Shown one piece after another: positions 6,315-16,953 of a stretch of DNA of 64,000 nt. Where the stretch lies: assembly GCF_025398035.1 (NCBI RefSeq), contig NZ_CP104558.1:992001-1056000 (forward strand), read 5' to 3'. Numbering within the stretch: position 1 is the stretch's first letter; each line of letters begins with the position of its first letter. A model generated the notes under the pieces. The model was given only the letters and a program-made list of their open reading frames with translations, was not told where the DNA came from and ran no database searches. This DNA comes from Rossellomorea vietnamensis (GTDB lineage Bacteria > Bacillota > Bacilli > Bacillales > Bacillaceae_B). Position numbers and translations under genes: made by a program.

Positions 6315-8327
6315 TTATTCTTCTTTAGGATACTCGACAGTCCCTGTTTCATACTTTTCCCCGTCGACTAAAATGAGATACTCCCCTTTTGTTCCCTCTT
6401 CTAACGTGAAGGTCAATGTAATGGTCGTATCCTCATAAATCCCTTGAACTTGGTCTGCATCACTGTCGTCAAGATTGCTGTCCTTATCGTCAATGAATAC
6501 TTCCACGGATTGGGGATTCCCTTCTTGACCCTTATAAGGGATGGTTACGTCTTCGGTAACCTCCTTAGTCGGTACTTCCTTAGGCGGTTCAGGACCCTTA
6601 GACATAATCACATAAACCGTATCCCCTTTTGTTATTGGGGTACTTGCCACCGGCTTATGGGAAATCACCTTGCCCTCTTCTACTTCTGATGAGAATTCTT
6701 CACTTTGTACAATGATGTTTATCCCTTTTGATGCTTCATATTTATCGAGTGCAGTTTGATCGAACCCTTCCAAACTGTCTAAATCAAAGGATTCCCGACC
6801 CTTACTCACCGTAAACGTTATCGTCGTCTCCTCAGCCACGACGTCGTCCCCTGGTGACGGGTCCTGATCCAAGATCGTCCCCTTGGCCTTTTCATCATTA
6901 AACTCTTCTTCTTTCTCTACCGTGAATCCTTTTTCCTCCAAATCTGCAGACACTTCTTCAAAATCTTTCCCGACATAATCATCGACTTCCACTTTTTCTT
7001 TACCCGTACTGACATAGATATCAATAGCCGACCCTTCATTCGCCATTCGGCCTGCTTTCGGATTGGTCTTGATCACATATTCTTCGGGAATTTCTTCATC
7101 GGGTACCTTCTTGGTTTCACCCACCACAAACCCAGCTGATATGATCGTCGAAATCGCTTCGGTTTGATCCATTTCAGAAACGTTCGGTACTTCTATCTCT
7201 TTCGGCCCCAATAAACCTGGTACCATCGTGACAGCCGCGACCCCTAACAGGATCAATAAAAAGAATAAACCAATGATCACCATCGGCCACTTCTTCTTAC
7301 TTTTACCTTTAGGCGGTTTTGTTTTATCTTTTTTACCCTTCTTCCCCTCTTTCACTGGCGGGGTCGGCTTGGTTTGCACGTCGTCTGTCTGGTGATGGAC
7401 GATCGTATCATCTAAATTCGAGTACGCCTTTTGATCCGTGATGACAGGGATCGCTTTAGTCGCTTCATCGTCAAGAGGAACGGCAAATTTAGGTTCGTTC
7501 ATGCGATCGGCATCAAGGGCCGTCGACAAGTCGTCATCCATTTCTTCAAGGCTTTCGTATCGTCTGAAAGGATCCTTTGCCGTTGCTTTCAGTACGATAT
7601 TTTCTACACTTTGCGGAATGTCCGGGTTCCACCTTTTCAAGGAAGGTGTTTCCGATTGCAGATGCTTTAAGGCAATCGAGACCGCCGACTCTCCGGAGAA
7701 AGGTAATCTGCCCGTCAACAATTCGAACATGACGATCCCGAGGGAATAGATGTCCGATTTCTTTGTGGCCATCCCGCCTCTTGCCTGCTCAGGAGAAAGA
7801 TAGTGTACCGATCCAAGAACCGAATTTGTCTGTGTGATCGATGTGGCACTAAGGGCCATCGCGATCCCGAAATCCGTTATCTTCACATTTCCTTCTTCAT
7901 CAAGAAGGATGTTATGAGGCTTAATGTCACGGTGCACGATATGATTCTGATGAGCATGTGACATGGCGATTGTCAGTTGCTTCATGATATCGATCGCCTT
8001 GTCGACATTGACAGGCGAGTGTTGCTGTATGTATTGCTTTAGCGTCATGCCATGAACATATTCCATGACGATATAATAGAGATCATCCTCTTCTCCTACA
8101 TCATAAATGCTCACAATATTAGGGTGGGCAAGACTAGTAGCAGATTGGGCTTCCCGTTGGAATCGTTTAATGAACTCCTCTTCATTGGCAAAGTCGATCC
8201 GGAGCATTTTAATGGCCACTTCACGATCAAGAATCACATCGTGAGCTAAATAAACGTTGGCCATTCCCCCTCCACCAATGAGTTTAATAATTCTGTAACG
8301 CCCACTGATGCGCTTACCTTCCATCAT
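6315..8327 (-). CDS. prkC: Serine/threonine protein kinase PrkC with PASTA repeats
   Basis: Membrane Hanks-type kinase (670 aa) that senses peptidoglycan fragments and controls growth and spore germination. The kinase domain covers about 11-270: glycine loop IGGGGMANV with Lys40, catalytic HRDIKPHN, DFGIAMA. A basic linker leads to one membrane segment (about 347-368, VIIGLFFLLILLGVAAV). Outside are three PASTA repeats (about 373-577) and a further C-terminal domain. ATG 8327 has GGTGAT upstream and begins 4 bases after the prpC stop, so kinase and phosphatase are coupled. The longer frame would overlap prpC. Confidence 0.95.
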   Translation of the reverse strand: MMEGKRISGRYRIIKLIGGGGMANVYLAHDVILDREVAIKMLRIDFANEEEFIKRFQREAQSATSLAHPNIVSIYDVGEEDDLYYIVMEYVHGMTLKQYIQQHSPVNVDKAIDIMKQLTIAMSHAHQNHIVHRDIKPHNILLDEEGNVKITDFGIAMALSATSITQTNSVLGSVHYLSPEQARGGMATKKSDIYSLGIVMFELLTGRLPFSGESAVSIALKHLQSETPSLKRWNPDIPQSVENIVLKATAKDPFRRYESLEEMDDDLSTALDADRMNEPKFAVPLDDEATKAIPVITDQKAYSNLDDTIVHHQTDDVQTKPTPPVKEGKKGKKDKTKPPKGKSKKKWPMVIIGLFFLLILLGVAAVTMVPGLLGPKEIEVPNVSEMDQTEAISTIISAGFVVGETKKVPDEEIPEEYVIKTNPKAGRMANEGSAIDIYVSTGKEKVEVDDYVGKDFEEVSADLEEKGFTVEKEEEFNDEKAKGTILDQDPSPGDDVVAEETTITFTVSKGRESFDLDSLEGFDQTALDKYEASKGINIIVQSEEFSSEVEEGKVISHKPVASTPITKGDTVYVIMSKGPEPPKEVPTKEVTEDVTIPYKGQEGNPQSVEVFIDDKDSNLDDSDADQVQGIYEDTTITLTFTLEEGTKGEYLILVDGEKYETGTVEYPKEE

Positions 8328-8331
8328 GTTA

Positions 8332-9081
8332 TCACCCGCTTTCCGTTTCAGCGGCAAACTCGACAATTACTACGGTAATATTATCTTCACCGCCATATTC
8401 ATTGGCTAAATGAACGAGCGACTCCCCTTTATTTTCCAGGGAGTGGTCCTGGGCCAATACCTCTTTCATTTCTTTTTCAGAGACTTTATTCGAAAGACCG
8501 TCTGAACATAGAAGAATGACATCTTCCTCTTCGAACATGATCGTTTTAATATCCATCGTAATTGAAGCTTCCGTACCGATCGCTCTTAAAATGACATTTT
8601 TTCTCGGATGATGCTCTGCATCTTCCTTTGAAATTTCACCGCTTCTCACCAATTCATTCACAAGCGTATGATCTTCGGTCAATTGATGAAATCCGTTTTC
8701 ATTCAGGATGTACCCTCTGCTGTCACCAATATTGACAATCGTTGCAAATAAAGAAGTACAGATGGCTCCGACGAGAGTCGTGCCCATCCCTTCGCATTCG
8801 GAATTGGATTGAGAATAAGTATATACTTCTTTGTTTACTTCGTTAATAGTTGATTTTAACCAATTTTCTGCTTCATCAGCGGTGTGAAATTTCTCGGTTT
8901 TCTCCCATAAGTCCTTTAAGATGGAAATGGTAAGCTCACTGGCAACGTCCCCTGCTCTGTGGCCGCCCATCCCATCTGCTACAACAGCTAAATGATCTCC
9001 ATGCTGATTCACGAATACACCGGCACTATCTTCATTCAGCTGCCGCACTTTCCCTTTGTCCGTAAAATAAACCGTCTTCAC
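8332..9081 (-). CDS. prpC: Protein phosphatase PrpC (PP2C family)
   Basis: Mn-dependent PPM/PP2C phosphatase (249 aa) that reverses PrkC phosphorylation. Metal-binding motifs are visible in order: the N-terminal Glu-Asp of RQLNEDSAG, VVADGMGGH, NIGDSRGY, LCSDGLSNKV and GGEDNITVV. It lies directly before prkC. In B. subtilis rlmN precedes it; here only 138 non-coding bases separate it from rsmB. Confidence 0.96.
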   Translation of the reverse strand: MKTVYFTDKGKVRQLNEDSAGVFVNQHGDHLAVVADGMGGHRAGDVASELTISILKDLWEKTEKFHTADEAENWLKSTINEVNKEVYTYSQSNSECEGMGTTLVGAICTSLFATIVNIGDSRGYILNENGFHQLTEDHTLVNELVRSGEISKEDAEHHPRKNVILRAIGTEASITMDIKTIMFEEEDVILLCSDGLSNKVSEKEMKEVLAQDHSLENKGESLVHLANEYGGEDNITVVIVEFAAETESG

Positions 9082-9219
9082 TTAGGTCACCTCTTCTCTT
9101 CTTCTGCACCTGTTTCAAGTAGTTCCTTCTGCACATAACATACTAAAAGGTCTGTTGTACTTTTACGACTTTTACAGCGGATTTTCCTGCTTTACTTTCA
9201 ACATTTGATGAATATCGAC

Positions 9220-10557
9220 TCAATCCTTTTTCAGGAAGCACGAGATATAGAAGCCGTCGCCTCCGAAATCCTGTGGGAAAATTTGCATTTGGTTCCCGTC
9301 AATGAACGGTCTCACCGTTTCCGGAAGTTGATCGAGTGCATGAAACTCAAAGTCAGGGTGATCATTCAGAAAGGCCGAGACGGTTCCTTCATTTTCGTTG
9401 CGATCCACCGTACATGTGCTATATACCAGTAATCCACCTTTTTTCAGCAAGGGTGCAACCGCCGAGAGGATATCGAGCTGGATCTTTTGAAGGGATAGTA
9501 AATCTGCCTCTTTCTTTGCATATTTAATATCCGGTTTTCTTCTGAGAACACCTAAACCGGAACATGGTGCATCGACCAATATCCGATCGAAACTTCCCTT
9601 TTCAAACTTCTCTCCTGCTTTCCTGCTATCAAGGGCAGCGGTGTGTACATTGGAAAGACCGAGTCGGGAAGCATTTTCGTCGATTAATTTGACTTTATGC
9701 TTATGAAGATCCAGGGCATGGACTTCGCCGGTTCCGGAGAGCTTCTCCGCAATATGCGTCGTTTTTCCTCCAGGTGCTGCACACGCATCCAGCACTTTCA
9801 TCCCTTTTTCAAGCTTTAAAGCATAAGAAACAAGCATCGAGCTTTCATCCTGAATCGTACATAATCCATTTCGGTAGGCATCTGTTTTCGCAAGGTTCCC
9901 CCGAAGAGACTGCACCGCTTCCGGTACGATCAAACTTTCCTGCACTTCATTTCCGCTGTCAGCCAATTGCTGCAAGAGCTCTTCACGGCTGATCCTGGTG
10001 GTATTCACACGGGCCGTTTGGTGTGGAGCGATCAAGTTGGTTTCGCACATTTCTTTCGTTTTCTCTAAACCAAATTGTTCGGACCATCTCTTGACAAGCC
10101 AGTATGGATGACTCGTTTCGATAGCGACCCTTTCAACCGGGTCCTTGATGGAATCAAGAGTCGGTAGGCCTTTTCTCTGTACAGACCTTAATACCCCATT
10201 GACTAATCCTGAGATACCCTTATGTCCTCTTTTTTTAGCGATTTCGACTGCTTCATAGAATACTGCGCGATCCGGTATCCGGTCTAAGTAGACCAGCTGA
10301 TAAAGGGATAATCGTAACAATTGACGAACCCAATCATCCAGCTTCCCCTTGATGAATGGTGCCAAATAGAAATCCAGCGTCATTTTGCGTTGAATGGTCC
10401 CGTAGGTCAATTCCGTTAATAAACCGATATCCTTACCCGGCAATTCGTTTTTTTCGATCACTGAATGAAGCAGTAAATTGCTGTATGATTGATTCTTTTC
10501 CACTGCCTCGATGACATCGAGTGCTGCTTCCCGTACGGTTTTATTTCGTTTACTCAT
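9220..10557 (-). CDS. rsmB: 16S rRNA (cytosine-967-C5)-methyltransferase RsmB
   Basis: Methylates C967 of 16S rRNA using SAM (445 aa). The N-terminal 140 residues are an RNA-binding NusB-like helical domain ([12 protein letters not shown]...). The Rossmann methyltransferase carries the SAM motif [19 protein letters not shown] (motif IV Cys) and VYSTCTV, whose Cys is the catalytic nucleophile. The ATG at 10557 overlaps the end of fmt by 8 bases (ATGAGTAA), with GGTGAAG inside fmt as RBS, indicating translational coupling. Confidence 0.95.
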   Translation of the reverse strand: MSKRNKTVREAALDVIEAVEKNQSYSNLLLHSVIEKNELPGKDIGLLTELTYGTIQRKMTLDFYLAPFIKGKLDDWVRQLLRLSLYQLVYLDRIPDRAVFYEAVEIAKKRGHKGISGLVNGVLRSVQRKGLPTLDSIKDPVERVAIETSHPYWLVKRWSEQFGLEKTKEMCETNLIAPHQTARVNTTRISREELLQQLADSGNEVQESLIVPEAVQSLRGNLAKTDAYRNGLCTIQDESSMLVSYALKLEKGMKVLDACAAPGGKTTHIAEKLSGTGEVHALDLHKHKVKLIDENASRLGLSNVHTAALDSRKAGEKFEKGSFDRILVDAPCSGLGVLRRKPDIKYAKKEADLLSLQKIQLDILSAVAPLLKKGGLLVYSTCTVDRNENEGTVSAFLNDHPDFEFHALDQLPETVRPFIDGNQMQIFPQDFGGDGFYISCFLKKD

Positions 10558-11500
10558 GTTCTTCACCTACCATCAGGCCGGCTTTTAAATGTGCGCCCGC
10601 TCCCCGAAGGTAGTCCCTTGCACTCATCCTTTTCTTGCCCGAGGGTTGTAAATCCGTGATTTTAATTCCCGTTGAGTTGCCGGTCGATACAACGAAACCA
10701 TCCTCTTCAATCCCGATGATTTTCCCGGGTGATGACGGGGTCACGCTCACTTTCTCTCCCCACCATACTTTCATGACCGAGCCGTCCAATGTGGTATACG
10801 CAACCGGCCACGGATGGAGTCCCCTGATATGATTGTAGATTTCTTCCCCGTCACGCGTCCAGTCGATCTTCTCTTGTTCACGCTTGATATTACGTGCGAA
10901 GGTCGCTTTTGAATCATCCTGTTTTACGGGTGAGATTTCCCCTCTCAGTAATGGAGGGATGGTGTCTATAAGTAATTTGGCACCTGCCGCGCTCAGTTTG
11001 TCGTGAAGTGTACCGACATGATCACGTTCTTCGATCTCCACTTCCACTTGGCTGATGATATCCCCCGCATCTAGCTTTTCCACCATATACATAATGGTAA
11101 TGCCCGTTTTCCCTTTTCCCTGGAGAATGGAATAATGGATTGGCGCTCCTCCACGGAGTTCAGGTAGCAGGGAAGCATGAACATTGATGCATCCATATTT
11201 AGGTGCCTCAAGCAGTTTGTTCGGAAGGATCTGACCGAAAGCAGCCGTCACGATAAGGTCCGGTTTTAACTCAAGCACTTGGTTTAACTCTTCTTCATTC
11301 TTTATTTTCTCGGGCTGGTAGACCGGGATTCCGTGCTTTTCAGCGGCCACTTTGACAGGTGGTGGCGTGAGGATCCTTTTCCTTCCGACGGGGCGATCCG
11401 GTTGTGTCACAACTGCGATCACATCATATTTTTCATCTATTAGAGATTGGAGAACAGGAACCGAGAAATCGGGTGTTCCCATAAAGATCACTTTCGTCAT
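10550..11500 (-). CDS. fmt: Methionyl-tRNA formyltransferase
   Basis: Formylates initiator Met-tRNA with 10-formyl-THF (316 aa, usual length). The N-terminal formyltransferase fold begins [14 protein letters not shown]; the catalytic region includes [17 protein letters not shown] (the SLLP folate-binding loop) and Asp in KLDAGDII. The C-terminal OB-like domain binds tRNA. It overlaps def by one base (TAATG), the conserved def-fmt pair. Confidence 0.97.
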   Translation of the reverse strand: MTKVIFMGTPDFSVPVLQSLIDEKYDVIAVVTQPDRPVGRKRILTPPPVKVAAEKHGIPVYQPEKIKNEEELNQVLELKPDLIVTAAFGQILPNKLLEAPKYGCINVHASLLPELRGGAPIHYSILQGKGKTGITIMYMVEKLDAGDIISQVEVEIEERDHVGTLHDKLSAAGAKLLIDTIPPLLRGEISPVKQDDSKATFARNIKREQEKIDWTRDGEEIYNHIRGLHPWPVAYTTLDGSVMKVWWGEKVSVTPSSPGKIIGIEEDGFVVSTGNSTGIKITDLQPSGKKRMSARDYLRGAGAHLKAGLMVGEEHE

Positions 11501-11982
11501 TAAGCTTCATACCCTTCTAATTCTTCTTCTGTAATATACTTTTCTACTTTTGTTGTAAATAAAATGCCGTGCAGGTGATCGATTTCATGCTGGATGGCCC
11601 TGGCCAGAAAATCCTGGGCTTGAAATTCAACCGTTCTTCCTTTACGGTCCTGTGTACGGACCCTGATCGAGTATGGGCGTGTCACTTCTCCGTAGAGGCC
11701 GGGGAAGCTCAGGCATCCTTCGATGTCGGTTTGAGACCCTTCTGACTCGATGATTTCCGGATTGATCAGTTCAATTGTTCCTGATTCATCGCCGATGTCG
11801 ACGACCGCTACCTGAAGGTCGATGCCCACTTGAGGGGCTGCAAGCCCGACTCCGTCCGCCTCGATCATGGTATCATACATATTTACAAGTAATTTCTTTA
11901 ACTTTTTATCAAAATCCGTTACCTTCTCACATTCCTTTTCGAGAATGGCATCCGGATGCATGACGATTGGAAGTATTGCCAT
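11500..11982 (-). CDS. def: Peptide deformylase (type 1)
   Basis: Metalloenzyme (160 aa) that removes the N-formyl group from nascent proteins. All three motifs are present: [18 protein letters not shown] (metal Cys) and QHEIDHLHG (two metal His and the catalytic Glu). The length and lack of the type-2 insertion place it with the YloA/Def housekeeping type of Bacillus. It stands between priA and fmt, so deformylation and formylation are co-expressed. Confidence 0.97.
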   Translation of the reverse strand: MAILPIVMHPDAILEKECEKVTDFDKKLKKLLVNMYDTMIEADGVGLAAPQVGIDLQVAVVDIGDESGTIELINPEIIESEGSQTDIEGCLSFPGLYGEVTRPYSIRVRTQDRKGRTVEFQAQDFLARAIQHEIDHLHGILFTTKVEKYITEEELEGYEA

Positions 11983-12013
11983 AACTGTCCTCCATTTTTC
12001 TATATGAATAGTG

Positions 12014-14437
12014 TTACATCATCATATAAGGGTTCACATCTATGGAGATGGTTAACCCTTGAGATGCATATTGCTGCTGAAATTGATCCAGTACTGTTTT
12101 TAACGTACTCCCAAGATTTGGTTCACGCTTGTATTTTATCAAACATTGATAACGGTATCTATTCTTGATCCTGGGAATGGGCGATGCAACCGGTCCGAGG
12201 ATGATCGTTGTATCAGATAGCTTTGAACGGATGAATGCCGTCATTTTCTCTGAAATATCCACAACCTTCATTAAATCTTCATGACTTAATGTGATCAGCG
12301 TGATGTAATAAAAAGGAGGATAGGAACCCATTTTTCTCATCATCATTTCCTGCTGATAAAAACGATTATAATCATGATTGGATGCTAATTCGATCGAATA
12401 GTGCTCCGGTGTATACGTTTGGATGACTACTTCCCCGGGCAGTGTGTGCCTGCCAGCCCTTCCACTTACTTGAGTCAACAATTGGAACGTCTTTTCCGCT
12501 GCCCTGAAATCCGGCAGATGGAGCATCGTATCCGCACTGAGTACACCTACCAGGGTGATATTCGGAAAATCCAGGCCCTTTGCAATCATTTGCGTACCCA
12601 GGAGGATATCTGCCTTGCCTTCCCCGAAAGCCGTTAACAGTTTTTCATGTGAGCCTTTCCGGGATGTGGTATCGACATCCATACGAATGATCCTTGCATC
12701 CGGGAGGAGCTTTGTCAATTCTTCCTCAACCTTCTGTGTACCCGTCCCAAAATAACGGATATGCTCACTTGTGCATTCTGGACATGTGGATGGGACCCCT
12801 TCTTCATACCCGCAATAATGGCATTTCATCCCATTGGAAAATCGATGATAGGTCAAGGAGATATCGCAATTGGGGCATTGCAGGACAAAGCCGCAATCTC
12901 TGCACATGATGAAGGATGAGTGCCCCCTGCGATTTAGAAAAAGGACAGTCTGCTCTCCCTTTTCAAGCCTGCCCTGGAGCTTTTCGAACAGGTTGGTTGA
13001 AAACATGGAACGGTTTCCCTTCCTGAGTTCCTCTCTCATATCCACGATATCTACCGATGGAAGCGGCCCGTCATTCATCCGTTTATCAAGTGTCAATAGT
13101 CCGTAAACCCCTTTTGAAGACCGGGCGAAGGATTCAAGTGAAGGGGTTGCACTGCCTAAGATCACCGGGCATTGATGGAATTCCCCTCGATAGATGGCCA
13201 CGTCCCTTGCGTGATAACGTGGATTTTCCTCTTGCTTGTAGCTGGTTTCATGCTCTTCATCGATGATGATGATCCCGATATTTTCAAAAGGGGCAAAAAC
13301 GGCAGAGCGGGCTCCGACCACCACTTTCACTTCCTTGCGCTGGATCTTTCTCCACTCATCATACTTTTCCCCGACTGATAATCCGCTGTGAAGGACGGCG
13401 ACATCGTCACCAAACCTTCCTTTAAAGCGGTGTACCATCTGAGGGGTAAGGGAAATCTCTGGAACAAGTACGATTGCTTCTTTCCCTTCCTCGAGTACCC
13501 GTTGGATGGACTGCAGATAGATCTCTGTCTTCCCGCTCCCTGTAACACCGTAAAGGAGAAATGTGTGATGCTCCTCTTGATCGATGGTACTCAGTATCGG
13601 ACGAATCGCCTCTTCCTGCTGGGAAGTCAATGAGAGGGGGAATGTCTTCTCAAATGTTTTATTTTCAAAAGGATCACGGTACACTTCCACGTTTTTCTCT
13701 ACAAGGATCCCTTTATGGACTAAAGACTTTATGGTACTTGAAGTCGTGGCCATCACTTCCGTCAGGGCGGATGCGAGTATCCCATCACCACCAGGAGCCG
13801 CATCCAACATATATTCGATGATTTGTTTTTGCTTACTGGCCTGGGGCGGCAAACCATCTTTCACTTCATCCACTTGATCGATCGGTACGTTCAGATAAAG
13901 CTTTCGTACTGTTTTCTTATTCCCTTTCGCTTTCACCCTGTAGATGACTTCGACAGAGCCATTTTTCACCTCTTTATGTACGAGGGTGAGCATGCCGCTT
14001 TCTTCGATTGCATTCCAGGAGACCTCTTTTCCGTCCTGGAAAAAGCGTTGGAGGGAGAGATGGAGTTCACCCGGATTCCTGCCTTCTTCCAGTCGAAGGA
14101 ATTTTTCATACTTCGCTTTCATGGCTGCAGGAAGCATCGCTTGAAAGGCGGAGATTTTAAAGCAGAGAGTCTTCTCGGTCAACCAGCTCCCGAGTGCAAG
14201 TAACTCTTTATTCAGGACGGGTATGAGATCCATCGGCTCGACGATCGATTTAAGTTTCGAGACTTCCCCTTTTTCCTTTAATTCAATGACAAAGCCCTGG
14301 ATTTTCCTCGGACCAAAGGGCACAACGACCCTCATACCGGGAACGATGCTGCCTTTCCATTCATCCGGGATACTGTAATCATACGTTCGATCCGTCTGCA
14401 TGGCAGGAACGTCGACAATGACGCTAGCTACGTTCAT
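12014..14437 (-). CDS. priA: Primosomal replication restart helicase PriA
   Basis: Superfamily 2 helicase (807 aa) that reloads the replisome at stalled forks. An N-terminal 3'-end DNA-binding domain (about 1-110) precedes the helicase: Walker A YGVTGSGKTE, Walker B DEEH, QVSGRAGR near the end. Between them lies the zinc region CRDCGFVLQCPNCD...CHYCGYEEGVPSTCPEC with four CxxC pairs. The start overlaps the end of coaBC by 14 bases, as in the coaBC-priA-def-fmt order of Bacillus. Confidence 0.97.
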   Translation of the reverse strand: MNVASVIVDVPAMQTDRTYDYSIPDEWKGSIVPGMRVVVPFGPRKIQGFVIELKEKGEVSKLKSIVEPMDLIPVLNKELLALGSWLTEKTLCFKISAFQAMLPAAMKAKYEKFLRLEEGRNPGELHLSLQRFFQDGKEVSWNAIEESGMLTLVHKEVKNGSVEVIYRVKAKGNKKTVRKLYLNVPIDQVDEVKDGLPPQASKQKQIIEYMLDAAPGGDGILASALTEVMATTSSTIKSLVHKGILVEKNVEVYRDPFENKTFEKTFPLSLTSQQEEAIRPILSTIDQEEHHTFLLYGVTGSGKTEIYLQSIQRVLEEGKEAIVLVPEISLTPQMVHRFKGRFGDDVAVLHSGLSVGEKYDEWRKIQRKEVKVVVGARSAVFAPFENIGIIIIDEEHETSYKQEENPRYHARDVAIYRGEFHQCPVILGSATPSLESFARSSKGVYGLLTLDKRMNDGPLPSVDIVDMREELRKGNRSMFSTNLFEKLQGRLEKGEQTVLFLNRRGHSSFIMCRDCGFVLQCPNCDISLTYHRFSNGMKCHYCGYEEGVPSTCPECTSEHIRYFGTGTQKVEEELTKLLPDARIIRMDVDTTSRKGSHEKLLTAFGEGKADILLGTQMIAKGLDFPNITLVGVLSADTMLHLPDFRAAEKTFQLLTQVSGRAGRHTLPGEVVIQTYTPEHYSIELASNHDYNRFYQQEMMMRKMGSYPPFYYITLITLSHEDLMKVVDISEKMTAFIRSKLSDTTIILGPVASPIPRIKNRYRYQCLIKYKREPNLGSTLKTVLDQFQQQYASQGLTISIDVNPYMMM

Positions 14438-15653
14438 GGGAGGAACCCTTCTTCATATGCCGGACGGCTTCTTTATAGATTTCTTTGGCTACCTCTACCT
14501 TTGATAATAAAGGCAGCTCGCGAACGTCTCCCCCACTCGTGACAATCGATACTTTGTTTGTATCTGTTCCGAACCCGGATCCCGTTTCTTTCACATTATT
14601 TGCGACGATCATATCTGCCCGCTTTTTCTCAAGCTTCGCCTTGGCATACTCTTCGACGTTTGTCGTCTCAGCTGCAAATCCGATGAGGTATTGGTGTGTC
14701 TTCCTTTCACCAAGGCTCATTAATATATCCTTTGTACGCTCAAATTCAATCACCAGATTTACATCTTTTTTCTTTAACTTATCTTCAAATATTTCTTTAG
14801 GACGGTAGTCGGCGACTGCTGCACTCTTTACGACGATGTCTGCAGATGGAAATACGTCATGGACCCTATGATACATTTCCTCAGCAGTCGTCACGGAGAC
14901 AAATTCAACACCTGCTGGAATCGGTAACACGGAAGGTCCGGAGATCAATACGACATCAGCTCCAAGGGAAACGGCCGCTTCAGCAAGGGCGTATCCCATC
15001 TTTCCGGTTGAACGATTGGTGAAGAATCGTACAGGATCCACCATCTCCCTCGTCGGACCGGCCGTGATCACTACTTTCCTCCCCTCGAGGAGCTTTTTAT
15101 CACTGTCACGTTCCTGGAAAAAACGATCAACCAGCTCCACTACCTTCTCGGGTTCTTCCAATCTTCCCTTGCCAATATACCCACAGGCTAAATACCCTTC
15201 ACTTGGTTCGACAAATTGATAGCCGAACCCAAAAAGGGTTTCAATATTCCGTTTAACTGCTGGATGATCATACATATGTACATTCATGGCCGGGGCGATC
15301 CACACCTGTGCCGTCGTTGCAAGAATCGTGGTTGTAATCATGTCATCTGCAATCCCGTTTGCAAGCTTTCCGATCATGTTTGCCGTGGCAGGTGCCACCA
15401 GTACGAGGTCAGCCCAATCCGCCAAGTCGATATGAGCGATCTTTGATGAATCTTTTTCATCAAAGGTGTCCCAATACACATCCTGACGGGATAATGCCTG
15501 AAAGGTAAGAGGGGCCACAAATTTACGTGCCGACTCCGTCATGATCACCTTCACTTCAGCACCGCCCTGCACCAGCTTGCTGGTCAAGGCTGCCGCTTTG
15601 TATACAGCTATTCCGCCAGATACACATAATAGTATTCTTTTCCCCTGCATCAT
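14424..15653 (-). CDS. coaBC: Bifunctional phosphopantothenoylcysteine decarboxylase / phosphopantothenate-cysteine ligase
   Basis: Carries out two steps of coenzyme A synthesis (409 aa). The CoaC flavoprotein domain (about 1-180) starts ILLCVSGGIAVYKAA and includes the decarboxylase residues in PAMNVHMY and the ACGYIGKGRL substrate flap. The CoaB ligase (about 187-409) begins VVITAGPTREMVDPVRF and includes KSAAVADYRPK and GFAAET. ATG 15653 is preceded by GGGGGAAAG. A terminator separates it from rpoZ, so it probably heads the coaBC-priA-def-fmt-rsmB-prpC-prkC unit. Confidence 0.96.
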   Translation of the reverse strand: MMQGKRILLCVSGGIAVYKAAALTSKLVQGGAEVKVIMTESARKFVAPLTFQALSRQDVYWDTFDEKDSSKIAHIDLADWADLVLVAPATANMIGKLANGIADDMITTTILATTAQVWIAPAMNVHMYDHPAVKRNIETLFGFGYQFVEPSEGYLACGYIGKGRLEEPEKVVELVDRFFQERDSDKKLLEGRKVVITAGPTREMVDPVRFFTNRSTGKMGYALAEAAVSLGADVVLISGPSVLPIPAGVEFVSVTTAEEMYHRVHDVFPSADIVVKSAAVADYRPKEIFEDKLKKKDVNLVIEFERTKDILMSLGERKTHQYLIGFAAETTNVEEYAKAKLEKKRADMIVANNVKETGSGFGTDTNKVSIVTSGGDVRELPLLSKVEVAKEIYKEAVRHMKKGSSHERS

Positions 15654-15707
15654 TCTACTTTCCCCCATTACACTTTATCCTTCTTATATTATGAAGGATA
15701 TTGATAG

Positions 15708-15765
15708 AAAAAGAAAATAGGGTTGTCCCGAAAGATGATGAAATCTTCCGAGTCAACCCCTGGAG
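15708..15765 (-). terminator. Terminator after rpoZ
   Basis: Minus-strand arms GGGGTTG and CAACCCT close a hairpin with an inner stem AAGAT / ATCTT; the tail is ATTTTCTTTTTC. Confidence 0.75.
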
Positions 15766-15787
15766 TTATTCAATAAGATCCGCCGGC

Positions 15788-16009
15788 CTATTCATCAGAA
15801 TAAACGGCTTTGGCGTCTCTTTCTTTCATAGATAATTGACCGGCATGAATTTCTTCTAGGGCCTTACCTACGAATTTATGAGAATCATATCGGTTCAAAC
15901 GGTAATCCCCCGAGTCTTGCAGGTTTCTTGCACGCTTAGCCGCAATACTGACCAACGAATATTTAGAATCAATCTTCTTCATTAATGAATCAATGGATGG
16001 GTTTAACAT
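15788..16009 (-). CDS. rpoZ: RNA polymerase omega subunit
   Basis: Omega subunit of 73 aa, beginning [20 protein letters not shown] with the family signature of conserved helices ([11 protein letters not shown]). It stabilises the beta-prime subunit. It starts at the base next to the gmk stop codon, and a terminator follows, making it the last gene of the yicC-remA-gmk-rpoZ unit. Confidence 0.96.
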   Translation of the reverse strand: MLNPSIDSLMKKIDSKYSLVSIAAKRARNLQDSGDYRLNRYDSHKFVGKALEEIHAGQLSMKERDAKAVYSDE

Positions 16010-16624
<615 letters not shown>

Positions 16625-16897
16625 TTATTTACCCTGCCCTTCTTCTACTAAATCCTCTTTATCTGTCAAACGATGAGCAACGGTTTCGGGTTGAACAGCT
16701 GAAAGAATAACGTGATCGCTATCCGTAATGATCACCGCTCTTGTTCTTCTTCCGTATGTAGCATCAACGAGTGTTCCCCTGTCCCTTGCATCTTGTATCA
16801 AGCGTTTGATCGGGGCTGATTCCGGACTTACGATTGAAATGATCCGGTTGGCTGACACGATATTTCCAAAACCTATATTGATGAGCTTGATCGACAT
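16625..16897 (-). CDS. remA: Extracellular matrix regulator RemA
   Basis: Small DNA-binding regulator (90 aa, DUF370) that in B. subtilis activates matrix operons and osmoprotection genes. Family core is visible: [25 protein letters not shown] and [11 protein letters not shown], containing the conserved Arg residues used for DNA binding. The ATG at 16897 has AGGAGG 6 bases upstream; an earlier in-frame start has no RBS. It lies between yicC and gmk, the conserved Bacillus location of ylzA/remA. Confidence 0.95.
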   Translation of the reverse strand: MSIKLINIGFGNIVSANRIISIVSPESAPIKRLIQDARDRGTLVDATYGRRTRAVIITDSDHVILSAVQPETVAHRLTDKEDLVEEGQGK

Positions 16898-16953
16898 AAC
16901 GCTCCTCCTAATCAATAGTTTAGTTTCGCCTGAATGATAGGAAACTAAACTTC

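Noticed and set aside
9130-9180. Short frame ending ELLETGAEEEKR upstream of prpC, considered as an rlmN remnant
   Set aside because: Too short and not clearly similar to the RlmN C-terminus; listed only as part of the gap.
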